Positions 1 through 12,290 of a stretch of 64,000 nt of DNA are shown in pieces. The notes beneath the pieces were generated by a model. It ran no database searches. It saw nothing but the letters and a program-made list of their open reading frames with translations, and had not been told where the DNA came from. The DNA comes from Salvelinus alpinus. Taxonomy: Eukaryota > Chordata > Actinopteri > Salmoniformes > Salmonidae. The stretch is from NCBI RefSeq assembly GCF_045679555.1, contig NC_092110.1, positions 3,425,390-3,489,389 of the forward strand, in the 5' to 3' direction. Position 1 is the stretch's first letter; each line of letters starts with the position of its first letter. The translations under genes were made by a program, and so were the position numbers.

Positions 1-3000
1 ATCCACAGATGGTGTTATACTTTGTTATGGACATGCTGCAGGATATACCTGGTCTGTCTGGACTGTTTATAGCTTGCTTATTTAGTGCAGCTCTCAGGTA
101 TGTCAATCAATCAATATTTTTAACACCCTTTGTCACAAAGGGCTTTACATTAACCCAGCCTAGACATCCAGAACAAACAGAAGCATAGGATCAGAAGAGT
201 GCTTTGGTGTTGACACTTAGTTTAATGTTTGTCTCCACAGCACCATCTCGTCAGCCTTTAACTCTCTGGCCACAGTGACCTTGGAGGACCTGATCAAACC
301 ACACTGCTCATCCATGACAGAGGCAAGGGCCACCCTGCTCTCCAAGGGACTGGGTACGTTGAGATCTCCTGGGCCCTGTCCAGAAACAACCCCATAGACC
401 TTATCCCCTAGGACCCAGCCACTTCATGTACAGTAGATCAGATCAAGTGCCTATGGGGTAGGGACTAGAGGTTGTTTCTGAACGGGGCCCTGCTCACTGT
501 TGACAGTGTGTCTTTTAACTTATTTGTAAGTTCTACATCATGCTTTCCTCACTTTATCTGTGAGATGTTTTCTAAGACAGCATGTTTTCTAAGACAGCAC
601 TCGTATAATATCAACATTAAAGAGGGACATTTACTTTTTCTGTTTCTGAACTAGCATGTTCATATGGACTGATTTGCCTGGCTATGGCCTATTTAACCCA
701 CTTGATGAGTGATTCCGTTTTGCAAGTAAGGACAACATTTGATATATTTTAATAACTTACTGTATTTAGTTAAAACTCAAATATTATGTCTGATTCTGAC
801 ATTTTTGTATTTATTTAAATTCAAGGCTGTTTTCAAAATCTTTGGAATGGTTGGTGGTCCTCTTCTTGGCATCTTCTGTCTCGGGATGTTCTTTCCTTGG
901 GCTAACTCTACTGTAAGTACTCAATGTATATAGTGAGGGCATACATTTTTAGTATGTGAATGTGATCCCTGTGGGAATCAAACTTAGCGTCACGCCGGGT
1001 TACTCTAAAACCACTTTGTGACAACTGCTGATGTAAAAAGGTCAAGACTCAATCAATACATTTGATTGATTGATGTACTGTGTTTCTCCAGGGTGCCCTG
1101 GCAGGTTTGGGGTCAGGCCTGGCGATGGCCTTCTGGGTGGGCATCGGGAGCATCGTAACCCGTACCTCTGGTGGTTCTGCTGCTGTGTCTCATTTCAACT
1201 GCACTGCTGTACAACTCTCAGGAAACATCACCACAGCCATAGGGACTGCACTCAATAGTACTGCTGTGCCTACTAGTACATCCAGGTAAGAGTCTTGAGT
1301 GTATCATGAAAAGCTCTGTACAAATAAAATGTACCTGTCATAAGAGGCAAACAACAACTAATAATCAGATAATCTTAATTAAAGTATTCTATTTAGTTTG
1401 CTCATAGATTTAAATGTATATATTTTTTTGTCACTGGCCTACACAATACCCCATAATGTCAAAATGGAATTATGTTTTTAGACATTTTTACAAATGAATT
1501 AAAAATTAAAAGCTGAAATGTTTGGAGTCAAGTATTCAACCCCTTTGTTATGGAAAGCCTAAATAATTTCAGGAGTAGAAATGTGCTCTTAACAAGTCAC
1601 ATAATAAGTGTGCAATAAGGTCTCCCGCGGGACGGTTGAGCTAACTTAGGCTAATGCAATTAGCATGAGGTTGTAAGTAACACGAACATTTCCCAGGACA
1701 TAGACATTTCTGTTATTGGCAGAAAGCTTACATTTTTGTTCATCTAACTGCACTGTCCAATTTACAGTAGCTATTACAGTGAAAGAATACCATGCTATTG
1801 TTTGAGGAGAGTGCACAGTTATGAACTAGAAAGTTATTAATAAACCAATTAGGCACATTTGGGCAGTCTTGATACAACATTTTGAACAGAAATACAATGG
1901 TTCATTGGATCAGTCTAAAACTTTGAATATACACTGCTGCCATCTAGTGGCCAAAATCAAAATTGCGCCTAGATTCCTAAGTCATATATTGGCCTTTCTC
2001 GTGCATTTCAACAATGATGATACAAAAAAACGCATGTTTTTTTCTTTGTATTATCTTAAACCAGTATTATATTCTCCTATATTATTTTAACAATTGCACA
2101 AACTGCAAAGTGTTTCCTTTCAAATGGTATCAAGAATATGCATATCCTTCCTTCAGGTCCTGAGCAACAGGTAGTTATATTTGGATATGTCATTTTAGGC
2201 GGGGGAAGAAGGAGAAAAAAAAAGGGTCCGATCCTTAATTAACATGATTTTTTAATGAATGAATGTAAGGTCCTTAAGTCGGGCAGTGAATTTCAAACAC
2301 AGATTCAACCACAAAGACCAGGGAGGTTATCCAATCCTTGTAAAGAAGGGTACCTATTGGTAGATGAGTAAAAATACAAAAATGCAGACATTGAATATCC
2401 CTTTGAACATGGTGAAGTTATTAATTACAACTTTGGATGGTGTGTCAATACACCCAGTCACTACAAAGATACAGGCGTCCTTCCTAACTCAGTTGCTGGA
2501 GTGAAAGAAAACATGCTCAGGGATTTCACCATGAGGCCAATGGTGACTTTAAAACAGTAACAGAGTTTAATGGCTGTGATGATAGGAGAAAACAACTGAG
2601 AATGGATCAACAACATTGTAGTTACTCCACAAAACTAACCTAATTGACAATACAGAACACGCATCCTGTTTGCAATAAGGCACTAAAGTAACACTGCAAA
2701 AAATTTGGCAAAGCAATTCACTTTTTGTCCTGAAAACAAAGTGTTATGTTTAGATCCAATACAACACATTACTGAGTACCACTCTCCACATTTTCAAGCA
2801 TAGAAACAAAACAAAATGTGGAATAAGTCAAGGGTTATGAATACTTTCTGAAGATGCAAATTTGTAATACATTTTGTGATTGTATATTAACTGTATGTCT
2901 TTCAACTGTTCTTTAGCCAACCAATGGGTCTGCAGAGATTCTACTCCTTATCCTTCATGTGGTACAGTGCTCTCAGCTCTTTCACTGTGGTGATCACAGG

Positions 3001-4169
3001 GTTGATCGTTAGCTTTCTCACAGGTAGGGGAGAGCTCTTGATCATTACCATAGAAGATGCACTCAGGGCTGGTTTTCCAGACACATATTAAACCTACTCC
3101 TGGACTAAAAAGCATGCAATGGAGATTGAGATTTTTCATTGAGCATGCCTTTTACTCAGGGACTACACTTAATCTCTGTCGTGAAAATGTTTGGTCTAAT
3201 TTACCAAACAGATTCGGAATCAAGTTAATCTAATTGGTTGGATTTTATCTTTAATTTAAGGACCAATGAAAGAGGAGGATGTGACCCCAGGCACTCTGTA
3301 TCCTCTGTTGGGCAACATGCTGTTCTTCGTACCAGAAAACCTCAAACAGAATCTGTGCTGCGCCACCCCACTGGGGCACAGGGTAAGTCAACAGAGCACA
3401 TGGGCTCATCACACTCACAGTTCAGGATTGTGTTCATTAGTGGAAACCACATAAAAAAAGCAATAAAACGTTTTGCAACAAAAACAAGTATTTATTAATT
3501 ATTGGACAAGGTCTGGTCCCCAGGGCTACATTCAGCAGGCACAACATAATGGAACGTTCGGATAGAAATATGTTATGTTTGTCTGACGTGTAGAATAAGG
3601 AATCACGTCAGTTCCATTCATGACGTTTCTATCTGCAGCATTCCACAATGTTTGCTTCCTGAAGGTTCCCCTGGTGCATTTATAGCAGAGGGGGCTATTT
3701 ATTCAAGGTAGGCTGGAATTCAATCATTGCCGATAATAAGATTTCCACACTGCACTTTCAGCAAGTGTGTACAGCAGACACAAATGTTTAATTTTCAATA
3801 AATTAGCAAACATTTCAAAAAACATGTTTTCGCTTTGTCATTATGGGGTATTGTGTGTAGATGGGTGAGAAAAAAAACATATTTAATCCATTTTGAATTC
3901 AGGGGGTATGAATACTTTCTGAAGGCACTGTGTGCTATTGTATCAAGGGTACTTAACATTACCCATTATCTTATCTCAACGTGAATTATCTCTTGGTGAG
4001 TTGTTTATAGTGTATGTTTTTGTACGAGTAGCCAATCATCCAGGAATGTCCACCTGCACAACACAAGGAAAGTAATGTTCAGGCCGTCTACACAGAAGAA
4101 GAAGAGGAGAGGCAGAACTTTCTACCCACTTCCACCACACCTGTTATGGAACACGAGACAACTGTGTGA
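1..4169 (+). CDS. slc5a6: Sodium-dependent multivitamin transporter, 3' half (partial gene)
   Basis: SLC5A6 (SMVT) is a plasma-membrane symporter that uses the sodium gradient to import biotin, pantothenate and lipoate. Eight coding exons fit one frame: 1-97 (left end cut by the window), 241-353, 655-725, 826-912, 1092-1285, 2917-3023, 3261-3382 and 4032-4169. From the ATG at 9 this gives 306 residues plus TGA; human SMVT has about 635. Family marks are [47 protein letters not shown] and [14 protein letters not shown], all closer to SLC5A6 than to SLC5A8 or SLC5A5 as I remember those proteins. Exon 5 encodes an extracellular loop with NCT, NIT and NST sequons. The cytoplasmic tail is acidic and ends ETTV, a class I PDZ ligand like the mammalian ETSL end. 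The exon 8 acceptor has a weak pyrimidine tract. No lesion is visible. Which salmonid paralogue this is cannot be told. Confidence 0.9.
1430..2880. mobile_element. Degraded Tc1-like element in slc5a6 intron 5
   Basis: Most of intron 5 is transposon-derived. Near 1437-1530 it has the 'tacacaataccccataatg' end motif followed by 'caagtattcaacccctttg'. Near 2815-2870 it has 'gtcaagggttatgaatactttctgaag'-type sequence. The stretch 2280-2800 resembles the interior of the fuller element at 24.1-25.8 kb (shared 'tactgagtaccactctcc' and 'actaacctaattgacaa' motifs). No open transposase frame remains. Confidence 0.65.
3785..3935. mobile_element. Terminal fragment of a Tc1-like element
   Basis: In slc5a6 intron 7 the sequence runs 'cgctttgtcattatggggta', then 'tgaatactttctgaaggcac', then 'tgtg', the usual end of salmonid Tc1-like repeats. 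No partner end is seen nearby. Confidence 0.7.
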
Positions 4170-4425
4170 TGCACAGAGACACTTCCATAACCTCATGTTA
4201 TGTCGCGGCCCACAGAGCAGTGAAATGGTCCACACCATTTCATGTCACTGTTTTTCACAGAGGACCTGTTCTTTTGAGGAGATGATGCTCTGAGGGGAGA
4301 AGTGTTGTCGGGAGTGACTCTTATTTTAAAGCTTTGCTCCAGCTTCAGGTTTTTAATTCAAGTGACTGGATAAAAAATGCACTGGTACTGTAAATGTATA
4401 TTGTACATGACGCATGGCAAGACCA

Positions 4426-4431
4426 AATAAA
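4426..4431 (+). terminator. Poly(A) signal of slc5a6
   Basis: AATAAA lies about 260 bases after the slc5a6 stop, in AT-rich sequence with no further coding signal. It is the first canonical hexamer downstream and implies a short 3' UTR. A second AATAAA near 5147 could serve a longer transcript. Confidence 0.6.
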
Positions 4432-4439
4432 CGTAGAGT

Positions 4440-5790
4440 ATTACGTATTCTGGAAATCAAAAAGATAAACCCGAGGCCATATTATCTAGTTCTGAGGAAA
4501 CGAGATTTGAATGGACCGGATGTATAAATGCAAAAAATCCGGTTTATGTTTCCACTCATTACCAAATATGGTGATAAGAGGAAACCCAGTGGCCGGCAGT
4601 GGGAGAAGAAGGATTTTGTCCGACATTCTGCCAATTTTCAACGACCAAACATTTTATCTCCATACAGTTTTCTGTTTCTAAAACTACAATCTGTACCCAA
4701 CTGAGAGGACTGCATTTTGTGGACTTTACCCTTTGCCAAAGTTTGAAAAAAGTTGTTTAGGAGTGCAAGGGTGAATTGACTTATTATTGCACACCCACAC
4801 TTTAGAATAGGCATTCCCTAACAGAAATATGCAAATTAATGCTAGAACGTGCCAATAGGATCTCACTAGCTTGTGCTTGGCTCTTCCCACCTCCTTGCTT
4901 GTCCTGCCCACTATGATTCATTTGCTCCCATTGGAAACTACAGGCTCTTTTCGATCTTGGGTTAGTTATATCTTTGATATCACTATGCTGCTGTCAATGA
5001 GAAAATATCTTTATTTGTGGAACTGAGTAGTTGTTCTTTCAATAATGTGTTGCAGTGAACAACTTTGTCATGTTGGCCTGTTGTGTCGAAGCAGAAAATA
5101 TTTTTTGTAAAGTTATACTGAGACGTTTGTTAGAAAAAAAATCTTAAATAAACATTTCAATGTATTTCAGGTTTCACAGTCCTTTACTGCTGTTGATAAT
5201 TTCTTTATTAGGAACAGTATAATTATCTATTCGTTTTTTTGTGTAAAGTTTTGAGTTGGCAGGGAAAGGCAGTGTTCCTGAATATCCAGTGAGTAGGAGA
5301 CTCGGATGTGATGAAGTTGGTAGAGATGAATGAGGAGAGGAAGCCTGCCCTCTTGGAGGTATGGTACATCATCACATATCTGGCCAAACAAAGACAACAT
5401 GGGGACAAAAAAACAACAAGGGAAGAAATTATATTGATATCGGCAGATTTTTTTTTTAAAGTTTGTAATAAACATTGGAAATCTTTCTCACTAGAGCTCA
5501 CAATAAAAACTGCAATTCAGTCAAGACAAATGTGCGGACAATGCTACATCAACCCTATACAGTACAGCATTGGTATAATAATAACCCTCATTGTGGAGCC
5601 AAAACACAATGTTGAAGGGATAGTTAGCCCAAATTATTTCAGTTAGATGGTTTCCTACCCTTATAGTAGTAAACCATTTTTACTAATGTTGTAATTTGGA
5701 TGCACTAACCATTTTATTGCTAACAACTGGTTCTAGATTGGCATTACTATCGGAAAGATACATTAACTAAATAAGTAAAAACAATAGAAA
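4440..5790. other. Intergenic stretch without a recognised gene
   Basis: This lies between slc5a6 and a Tc1 element. It is AT-rich and contains AATAAA-like hexamers near 5147. An open frame of about 110 codons at 5308-5646 has low-complexity content and no family resemblance, so I do not call it a gene. Confidence 0.5.
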
Positions 5791-5793
5791 TTG

Positions 5794-7613
5794 CAGTGCC
5801 TTCGGAAAGTATTCAGATCCCTTGAATTCTAAGGTTACAACCTTAATCTAAAATTGATTAAATCGTTTTTTCCCCCTCATCATTCCACACACACTACCCC
5901 ATAATGACATAGCAAAAACAGGTTTTTAGAAATGTTTGCTAATTTATTATTAATAACACTGAAATATTACATTTACATAAGTATTCAGACCCTTTACTCA
6001 GTATTTTGTTCAAGAACCTTTGGCAGCGATTACAGCCTTGAGTCTTCTTGGGTATGATGCTACAAGCTTGGCACACCTGTATTTGAGGAGTTTCTCCCGT
6101 TCTCTGCAGATCCTATCAAGCTCTGTTAGGTTGGATGGGGAGCGTTGCTGCGCTGCTACTTTCAGGTCTCTCCAGAGATGTTTGATCGGGTTCAAGTCCG
6201 AGCTCTGGCTGGGCCACTCAAAAACATTCAGAGACTTGTCTTGAAGCCACTCCTGTGTTGTCTTGGCTGTGTGCTTAGGGTCGTTGTCCTGTTGGAAGGT
6301 GAACCTACGCCCCAGTCTGAGTTCCTGATTGCTCTGGAGCAGGTTTTCATCAAGGATCTCTCTGTACTTTGCTCCATTCATCTTTCCCTCAATCCTGACA
6401 AGTCTCCCAGTCCCACTACCATAAAGGCTGATTGGTTTTCCCATCTCCATAGAGTGACCATCGAGTTCTTGATCACCTTTATAAGGGATTTGCGTCAAAT
6501 CTGCTATCAGGACAAAATGTGATTCAGAGTCACCGAATATACTTTAAGTATTTTTATTAAACTCAAGCGATAAATGGTAAATGCAATTTTCGTATATATG
6601 GGTTCTCTGTATCACCTCGCAGGATAGAACAGGGAACTGGCAGGATGTAAGTAAACAGATGTTCTTATACGGTGATAGACGTAGTTCCAACCCGTCTGTT
6701 GGCCTATCACAGTAGAGGCTGAGCGTGGTTTAAACTTGCTCAGCCTATCACCGGCGCTCAGGCTAGTCCCAGCCTCTTGGCGCTCCTTGGTGTCCGGCGC
6801 TGTTGCTGTGTAGATTACGCTCCCACACCCCAGAGACTGAGGTCAGGCAACATTGTTTGAGCCACTTCCACCTGCATAGAAAGCACACTGTTCTCACTCA
6901 AGGCTAACCACAGCTTCCCAGCACACTTATCTGGGGCTAACTGTTACTTCCAGCACACACACACAGACGCCCAGGCCAACAGTTGCTAATATTCAATCAC
7001 GTGATGTAGTATTGGGTTATAGTGCAATAAACACAGATCCTCACAATTTCCTCACCAAGGCCCTTCTCACCCGATTGCTCAGTTTGGCCGGGCGGCCAGC
7101 TCTAGGAAGAGTCTTGGTGGTTCCAAACTTCTTCCATTTAAGAATGATGGAGGCCACTGTGTTCTTGGGGACCAATGCTGCAGACATTTTTGGTACCCTT
7201 CCCCAGCTCTGTGCCTCAACACAATCCTATCTCGGAGCTCTAAAGACAATTCCTTCGACCCCATGGCTTGGTTTTTGCTCTGATATGCACTGTCAACTGT
7301 GGGACCATATATAGACAGGTGTGTGCCTTTCCTTTGACTTTACCACAGGTGGACTCCAATCAAGTTGTAGAAACATCTCAACGATGATCAATGGAAACAG
7401 GATGCACCTGAGCTCAATTTTGAGTCTTAGGGCAGTCTGAATAATTATGTAAATAAGGTATTACATTATTTTATTTTTATTTGAAAAAATGTTTTCGCTT
7501 TGTTATTGTGTGTAGATTGAATATTTTTTATTTAATCCATTTTAGAATAAGGCTGTAACGTAGCAAAATGTGGAAAAATTAAAGGGGTCTGAATACTTTC
7601 CAAAGGCACTGTG
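5794..7613 (-). mobile_element. Tc1-like transposon, interrupted and internally deleted
   Basis: The ends are inverted copies: 'cagtgccttcggaaagtatt' at 5794 and its complement-like 'gaatactttccaaaggcact' ending near 7613. The minus strand encodes a Tc1 transposase in two pieces. The N-terminal helix-turn-helix region lies at about 7264-7050 (starting GSKELSLELRDRIVLRH, later GRPAKLSN). The C-terminal catalytic part lies at 6500-6010 (FTFQQDNDPKHTAKTTQEWL, then SSDLNPIKHLWRDLK). The middle of the enzyme is missing and replaced by about 0.5 kb of unrelated sequence, and the N-terminal piece is frameshifted. It cannot encode a working transposase. Confidence 0.85.
6519..7045. mobile_element. 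Possible solo LTR inside the Tc1 element
   Basis: The insert that splits the Tc1 transposase starts TGTGATTCAG and ends ATCCTCACA, giving TG...CA ends with short inverted repeats (TGTGA/TCACA). An AATAAA lies close to the plus-strand right end. I could not find a matching 4-6 bp target duplication, so the LTR identity is tentative. It could be another kind of insertion. Confidence 0.35.
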
Positions 7614-8109
7614 TTCATACTTGAAATTGTATTTCAATATCGAACTCAAATTTCTAAGGGTGATACAATTGTAAACCAAAGACAAATGTCCATTTTCTAG
7701 ATGTTGACAATGGAAAGTTTTTAAATTGAAATGTAACTTTTTTTATGGCTGCTAGTTTATCTTTATTGTGGCTGTTGCAAAAATTTTCCTAATACTTACT
7801 TTTATGTTCGCTAAACTGGACAGGCAAACGCTGCCAAGTACTAAACGGTAAACCAATCAGAACTCATCTGCTATTCACTTTCTCCGTACTTAAGGTACGT
7901 AAACACAGCTGGTGACAGTTTAGTTATAGAAATGTGATACCATCAATGCAATCTGTGAAATATCTCCCAACTTTACTTAGAACGCAGCAACGTAGCTAGC
8001 TAACTAGATAGCTACAACAAGTAGAACTGTTGCTAGCTAGCAGTAGCAGATAGCTTTACCACTACTAGCATGTCGTTCCAGTACAGGGAGCGTAGGCCAA
8101 GTAATAACC

Positions 8110-8250
8110 ATGTCTCTATCCTTAACTAGGCAAGTCGGTTAATTAAGAACAGATTCTTGTTTACAATGACGGCCTACACCGGCCAAACCCGGACGACGCT
8201 GGGCCAATTGTGCGCCGCCCTATGGGACTCCCAATAACGGCCGGTTGAAG
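8110..8250 (-). repeat. HpaI-type salmonid SINE, 3' part
   Basis: On the minus strand the segment reads through 'ccgttattgggagtcccat', 'tttggccggtgtaggccgtc' and 'ttcttaattaaccgacttgc', the body and tail typical of salmonid HpaI SINEs. The tRNA-like head is not present. Confidence 0.75.
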
Positions 8251-8929
8251 AGTTCCAACTACAGATACACATGCTTGTTAGAGCATCTCGAAGACTAAAT
8301 TCAATATAGAATCAGTTTGACGAGGTGAAAAAGTATTATGTTTTACTATTGTAACATGCAGTGATGAGAATTCTATTGTCCCCTTCAGGAGCCCATGCTT
8401 TTGCCGTAGACGGTATAGTTCTTGTCTCTGGACCACACAAACTTCTCTCTCTATACATCGGTTGGATACATTAGTGACCAGGGTGGGATCCTTTCGATAT
8501 ACCTATGGGGTCTGGGCACACAAATGCTCCCAGGACCCAAGTGAGACTTAGGAAAGGCACCATGTGGGGTTTCCTATATTTTCAGGTTTTCACTCTCAAT
8601 ATCCAAACTTTTCGCCCACATCAATGCTTAAACCACATCAACCTACCATTTATGAGGTCTGGGGAAAAATGTGATTTAAAAAAACGAGTTGGAGGGTGTA
8701 GTTGCCCTTTTAACTCCGAGGTGTTACTGTACTATGTATGCTTCCTGTTCTTGAGTCTCTGCTGCAGGTCAGTCTTGGGTAGACTGTTCAGAGAGTGTAT
8801 TCCTCACTTATCGTAGGTATCCTGAATGCATAGAGGGTATATACAGGGAATATTAGGTGTTAATAACATAAGTACTTTAATAAGTAATATTTATTTCCAT
8901 TCCCCATGAATGTATAATATATCAAATCA

Positions 8930-10905
8930 AATTTTATTAGTCACATGCGCCGAATACAACAGGCGTACAACCTTACAGTGAAAGCTTACTTACGAGCCCC
9001 TAACCAACAATGCAGTTTAAAAAATACAGATAAGAAATAAAAGTAACAAGTAATTATAGAGCAGCAGTAAAATAACAATAGCGAGACTATATACATGGGG
9101 GTACCGGTACAGAGTCAATGTGCGGGGGCACCGGTTAGTTGAGGTAATATGTAAATGTAAGTAGAGTTATTAAAGTGACTATGCATAGATGATAACAACA
9201 GAGAGTAGCAGCGGTGTAAAATGGGGGAGGGTGGGGGTGGGGGTGGGGGTGGCAATGCAAATAGCCTAGGTAGCCATTTGATTAGATGTTCAGGAGTCTT
9301 ATGGCTTGGGGGTAGAAGCTGTTTAGAAGCCTCATGGACCTAGACTTGGTGCTCCGGTACCACGCTCTGGTACCGGTAAAAGAGAGAACCGTCTTTGACT
9401 AGGGTGGCTGGAGTCTTTGACAATTTCTAGGGCCTTCCTCTGACACCGCCTGGTATAGAGGTCCTGGATGGCAGGAAGCTTGGCCCCAGTGATGTACTAG
9501 GCCGTTCGCACTACCTCATGTAGTGCCTTGCAGTCGGAGGCTGAGCAGTTGCCATACCAGGCAGTGATGCAACCAGTCAGGATGCTCTCGATGGTGCAGC
9601 TGTTGAACCTTTTGAGGATCTGAGGACCCATGCCAAATCTTTTCAGTCTCCTGAGGGGGAATAGGTTTTGTTGTGCCCTCTTCATGACTGTCTTGGTGTG
9701 CTTGGACCATGTTAGTTTGTTGGTGATGTGGACACCAAGGAACTTGAAGATCTCAACCTGTTCCACTGCAGCCCCGTAGATGAGAAAGTGCCCGGTCCTC
9801 TTTTTTTCTGTAGTCCACAATCACCTCTTTTGTCTTGATCATGTTGAGGGAGAGGTTGTTGTCCTGGCACCACACGGCAAGGTCTCTGACTTCCCTATAG
9901 GCTGTCTCGTCGTTGTCAGTGATCAGTCCTACCACTGTTGTGTCATCGGCAAACTTAATGATGGTGTTGGAGTCGTGCCTGTCCGTGCAGTCATGAGTAC
10001 AGGAGGGGACTAAGCACGCACCCCTGAGGGGTCCCCGTGTTGAGGATCAGTGTGGCAGATGTGTTGTTACCTACCCTTACCACCTGGGGGCGGCCCGTCA
10101 GGAACTCCACGATCCAGTTGCAGAGGGGGGTGTTTAGTCCCAGTGTCCTTAGCTTATTGATGAGCTTTGAGGGCACTATGGTGTTGAACACTGAGCTGTA
10201 GTCAATAAATAGCATTCTCACATAGGTGTTACCGGGGCGGCAGTTAACACCTATGTGAGTGGTTAGAGCGTTCGACTAGTAACCAAAAGGTTGCAAGATT
10301 GAATCCCAGAGCTGACAAGGTAAAAATCTGTCGTTCTGCCCCTGAACAAGGCTGTTAACCCACTGTTTCTAGGCCGTCATTGAAAATAAGAATTTGTTCT
10401 TAACTGACTTGCCTAGTTAAATAAAGGTAAGAAAAGCGTGTTCCTTTTGTCCAGGTGGGAACGGGCAGTGTGGAGTGCAATAGAGATTGCATCTGTGGAT
10501 CTGTTGGGGCGGTATGCAAATTGGAGTTGGTTTAGGTGTTTCTGGGAAAATGGTGTTGATGTGAGCCATGACCAGCCTTTCAAGGCACTTCATGGCTACA
10601 GACGTGAGTGCTACGGTTTGGTAGTCATTTAGGCAGATTACCTTATTGTTCTTGGGCACAAGCACTATGGTGGTCTGCTTGAAACATTTTGGTATTACAG
10701 ACTCGGGCAGGGAGAGGTTGAAAATGTCAGTGAACACACTTGCCAGTTGGTCAGCGTATGCTCGCAGTACACGTCCTGGTAATCCGTCTGGCCCTGCGGC
10801 CTTGTGAATGTCGACCTGTTTAAAGGTCTTACTCACATCGGTCTTACCCACATATACTGTATTCAAATGAAAATGAAGATGCCCATTAATATTAAATGAC
10901 AAAAA
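8930..10905 (-). mobile_element. 5'-truncated, decayed non-LTR retrotransposon (LINE)
   Basis: Minus-strand frames give successive reverse-transcriptase pieces: KAAGPDGLPGRVLRAYADQL near 10780 (RT motif 0/1), [17 protein letters not shown] near 10200 (motif A), [14 protein letters not shown] just above 9991 (motif B), then thumb-region sequence such as KFLGVHITNKLTWSKHT near 9740. Stops and frameshifts separate the pieces and a SINE interrupts the element at 10.2-10.4 kb. The 3' end lies near 8930 (plus strand 'atcaaatcaaattttattag'). The L2/Rex type is likely but the clade is not certain. Confidence 0.85.
10228..10436 (+). repeat. tRNA-derived HpaI-type SINE inserted in the LINE
   Basis: It has a tRNA-like head with A-box 'gtggttagagcg' and B-box 'ggttgcaagattgaatccc', then the HpaI body ('ctgcccctgaacaaggc') and the tail 'acttgcctagttaaataaag'. 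It sits between LINE reverse-transcriptase motif blocks and is therefore younger than the LINE. The start is unusual: the expected bases before 'gtggttag' are replaced by an inverted copy of flanking DNA (see findings). Confidence 0.85.
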
Positions 10906-11219
10906 TAATGAAGGTTTTTGATTAGTTTCAACAATACAGGATTAAATATGTAAATGTTAACTTAGTTAATCAATGTTTATATTTTTCCATAAGGTTGATA
11001 TTGATGTTGTCTGCCCAGGCTCTGAAAAAATACACTTTGTTCCAGGTCCAGGATCCACGAACCCAGAACCTTATACAACTCATACGAGCAGTACTACTGA
11101 GGCAACAACAAAAGACAGAGAGATTACTTCTTATCCAAGTTTCATCAATTGCAGTTTATTTAGAGCATAATAGCTATGGAGAGGGTTTACTTCTATACCT
11201 TCCAGTATGAGGGGACTAT

Positions 11220-11385
11220 CATGGTGAGCAGGGCGGTGTAGACCTCCTGCAGAACCTCACCTCTCCTCTGATAGTAAAGGAGAAGGAAAGGAGGCTGGAT
11301 AGCACCACATGGAGGAGGTGGTTCAACCGGTCAATCTCCTGATGCAGAATCACCAGCAGGTCAGTGGAGGCTGAGGCTGTGCGTC
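11220..11385 (-). pseudogene. Dynein pseudogene exon: C-terminal, frameshifted
   Basis: One frame reads STDLLVILHQEIDRLNHLLH then VVLSSLLSFSFTIRGEV. The next frame reads VLQEVYTALLTMIVPSYWK. Dyneins have 'VLxQExxRFNxLLxxIRxSLxxLxxAIKGxVVMSxxLExVxxxxxxxxVPxxW' here. A frame change between the two pieces breaks the exon. Confidence 0.82.
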
Positions 11386-11639
11386 TCTCACCTTCAGAGT
11401 TTACTCACATGCATGGACACATACAGAAATAGACAAACACACACACAAGATGGCTTTCAGTAAGAACAATTAACAAAAATGGACACACAGAAAGATATAC
11501 AGAATCTCTCAATGTCACTCTTACTCTCACTTTTACTCTCACTGTTGAGTGTCAAAATAAGCCAAATGTACAACCTGTGAAAAATAATTTCCTTCTTGGA
11601 GGACAATAAATCTATTCTTTTTTAATCTAAAGTATGCAA

Positions 11640-11745
11640 ATCACCCTGGTCAGAGGGGGACGATTCTGCAATGTTGACTTGCATGTCTCTGAGGAACAGT
11701 GTGATCAACCTCCACTGTCTCTGGTAGTTTCTTTAGGATGTACAT
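11640..11745 (-). pseudogene. Dynein pseudogene exon: C-terminal (short)
   Basis: After 'gttgaggacag' it reads MYILKKLPETVEVDH, like the dynein 'ILxKLPxxFDIE' segment, then loses similarity. It lies in the right order between the 12.6-kb and 11.3-kb exons. Confidence 0.55.
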
Positions 11746-12039
11746 GGCTGTCCTCAACTAAACCAACTGTCTGTCTCTGCTCCACACAAACAAACATGAG
11801 AAAAAGAAGAATTCAGCATTTCAATAAGCTTTTTTACACTACATAATACAACCAACAACACCCTTCTCACACTATCATGCTGAACCAAACCAAAATGTGC
11901 TGGCTTGGATATTATCTGTTCACCTTGTCCTTTCCAGCACAGTTCCAGTCACTGTGGTGGATGCTTAACCACGCCAGGTCAGTAATCAGTACAGCTCTGC
12001 TTGATATGGCTCCGCTCATCTAAAAGAAAAATAAATTAA

Positions 12040-12290
12040 AACAAATAAAAACAACAGTAAAAGACAGTGAAAAATAACAGTAGCGAGGCTATATACAGTA
12101 GTGAGGCTACATATAGACACCGGTTAGTCGAGCTGGTTGAGGTAGTATGTACATGTAGATATGGTTAAAGTGACTATGCATATATGATGAACAGAGAGTA
12201 GCAGTAGCGTGAAAGAGGGGTTGGGGGGGGGGGGACACAGTGCAAATAGTCCGGGTAGCCATTTGATTACATCTATTTGTGGGTTGTATT
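12040..12290 (-). repeat. Fragment of LINE 3' region
   Basis: The plus strand has 'agcgaggctatatacagtag', 'caccggttagtcgagctg' and 'taaagtgactatgcatatat', nearly the same as 9085-9200 in the LINE at 9-10 kb. It includes a poly-G run at about 12222-12234. It sits in an intron of the dynein pseudogene. Confidence 0.7.

Noticed and set aside
1-4169. Identity as slc5a8 or slc5a5
   Set aside because: The [10 protein letters not shown] / CLGMFFP / GIGSIVT run and the C-terminal PDZ ligand fit SLC5A6 better.
5308-5646. 112-codon plus-strand frame downstream of slc5a6
   Set aside because: No family resemblance, no splice context, AT-rich composition. Length is within chance for this region.
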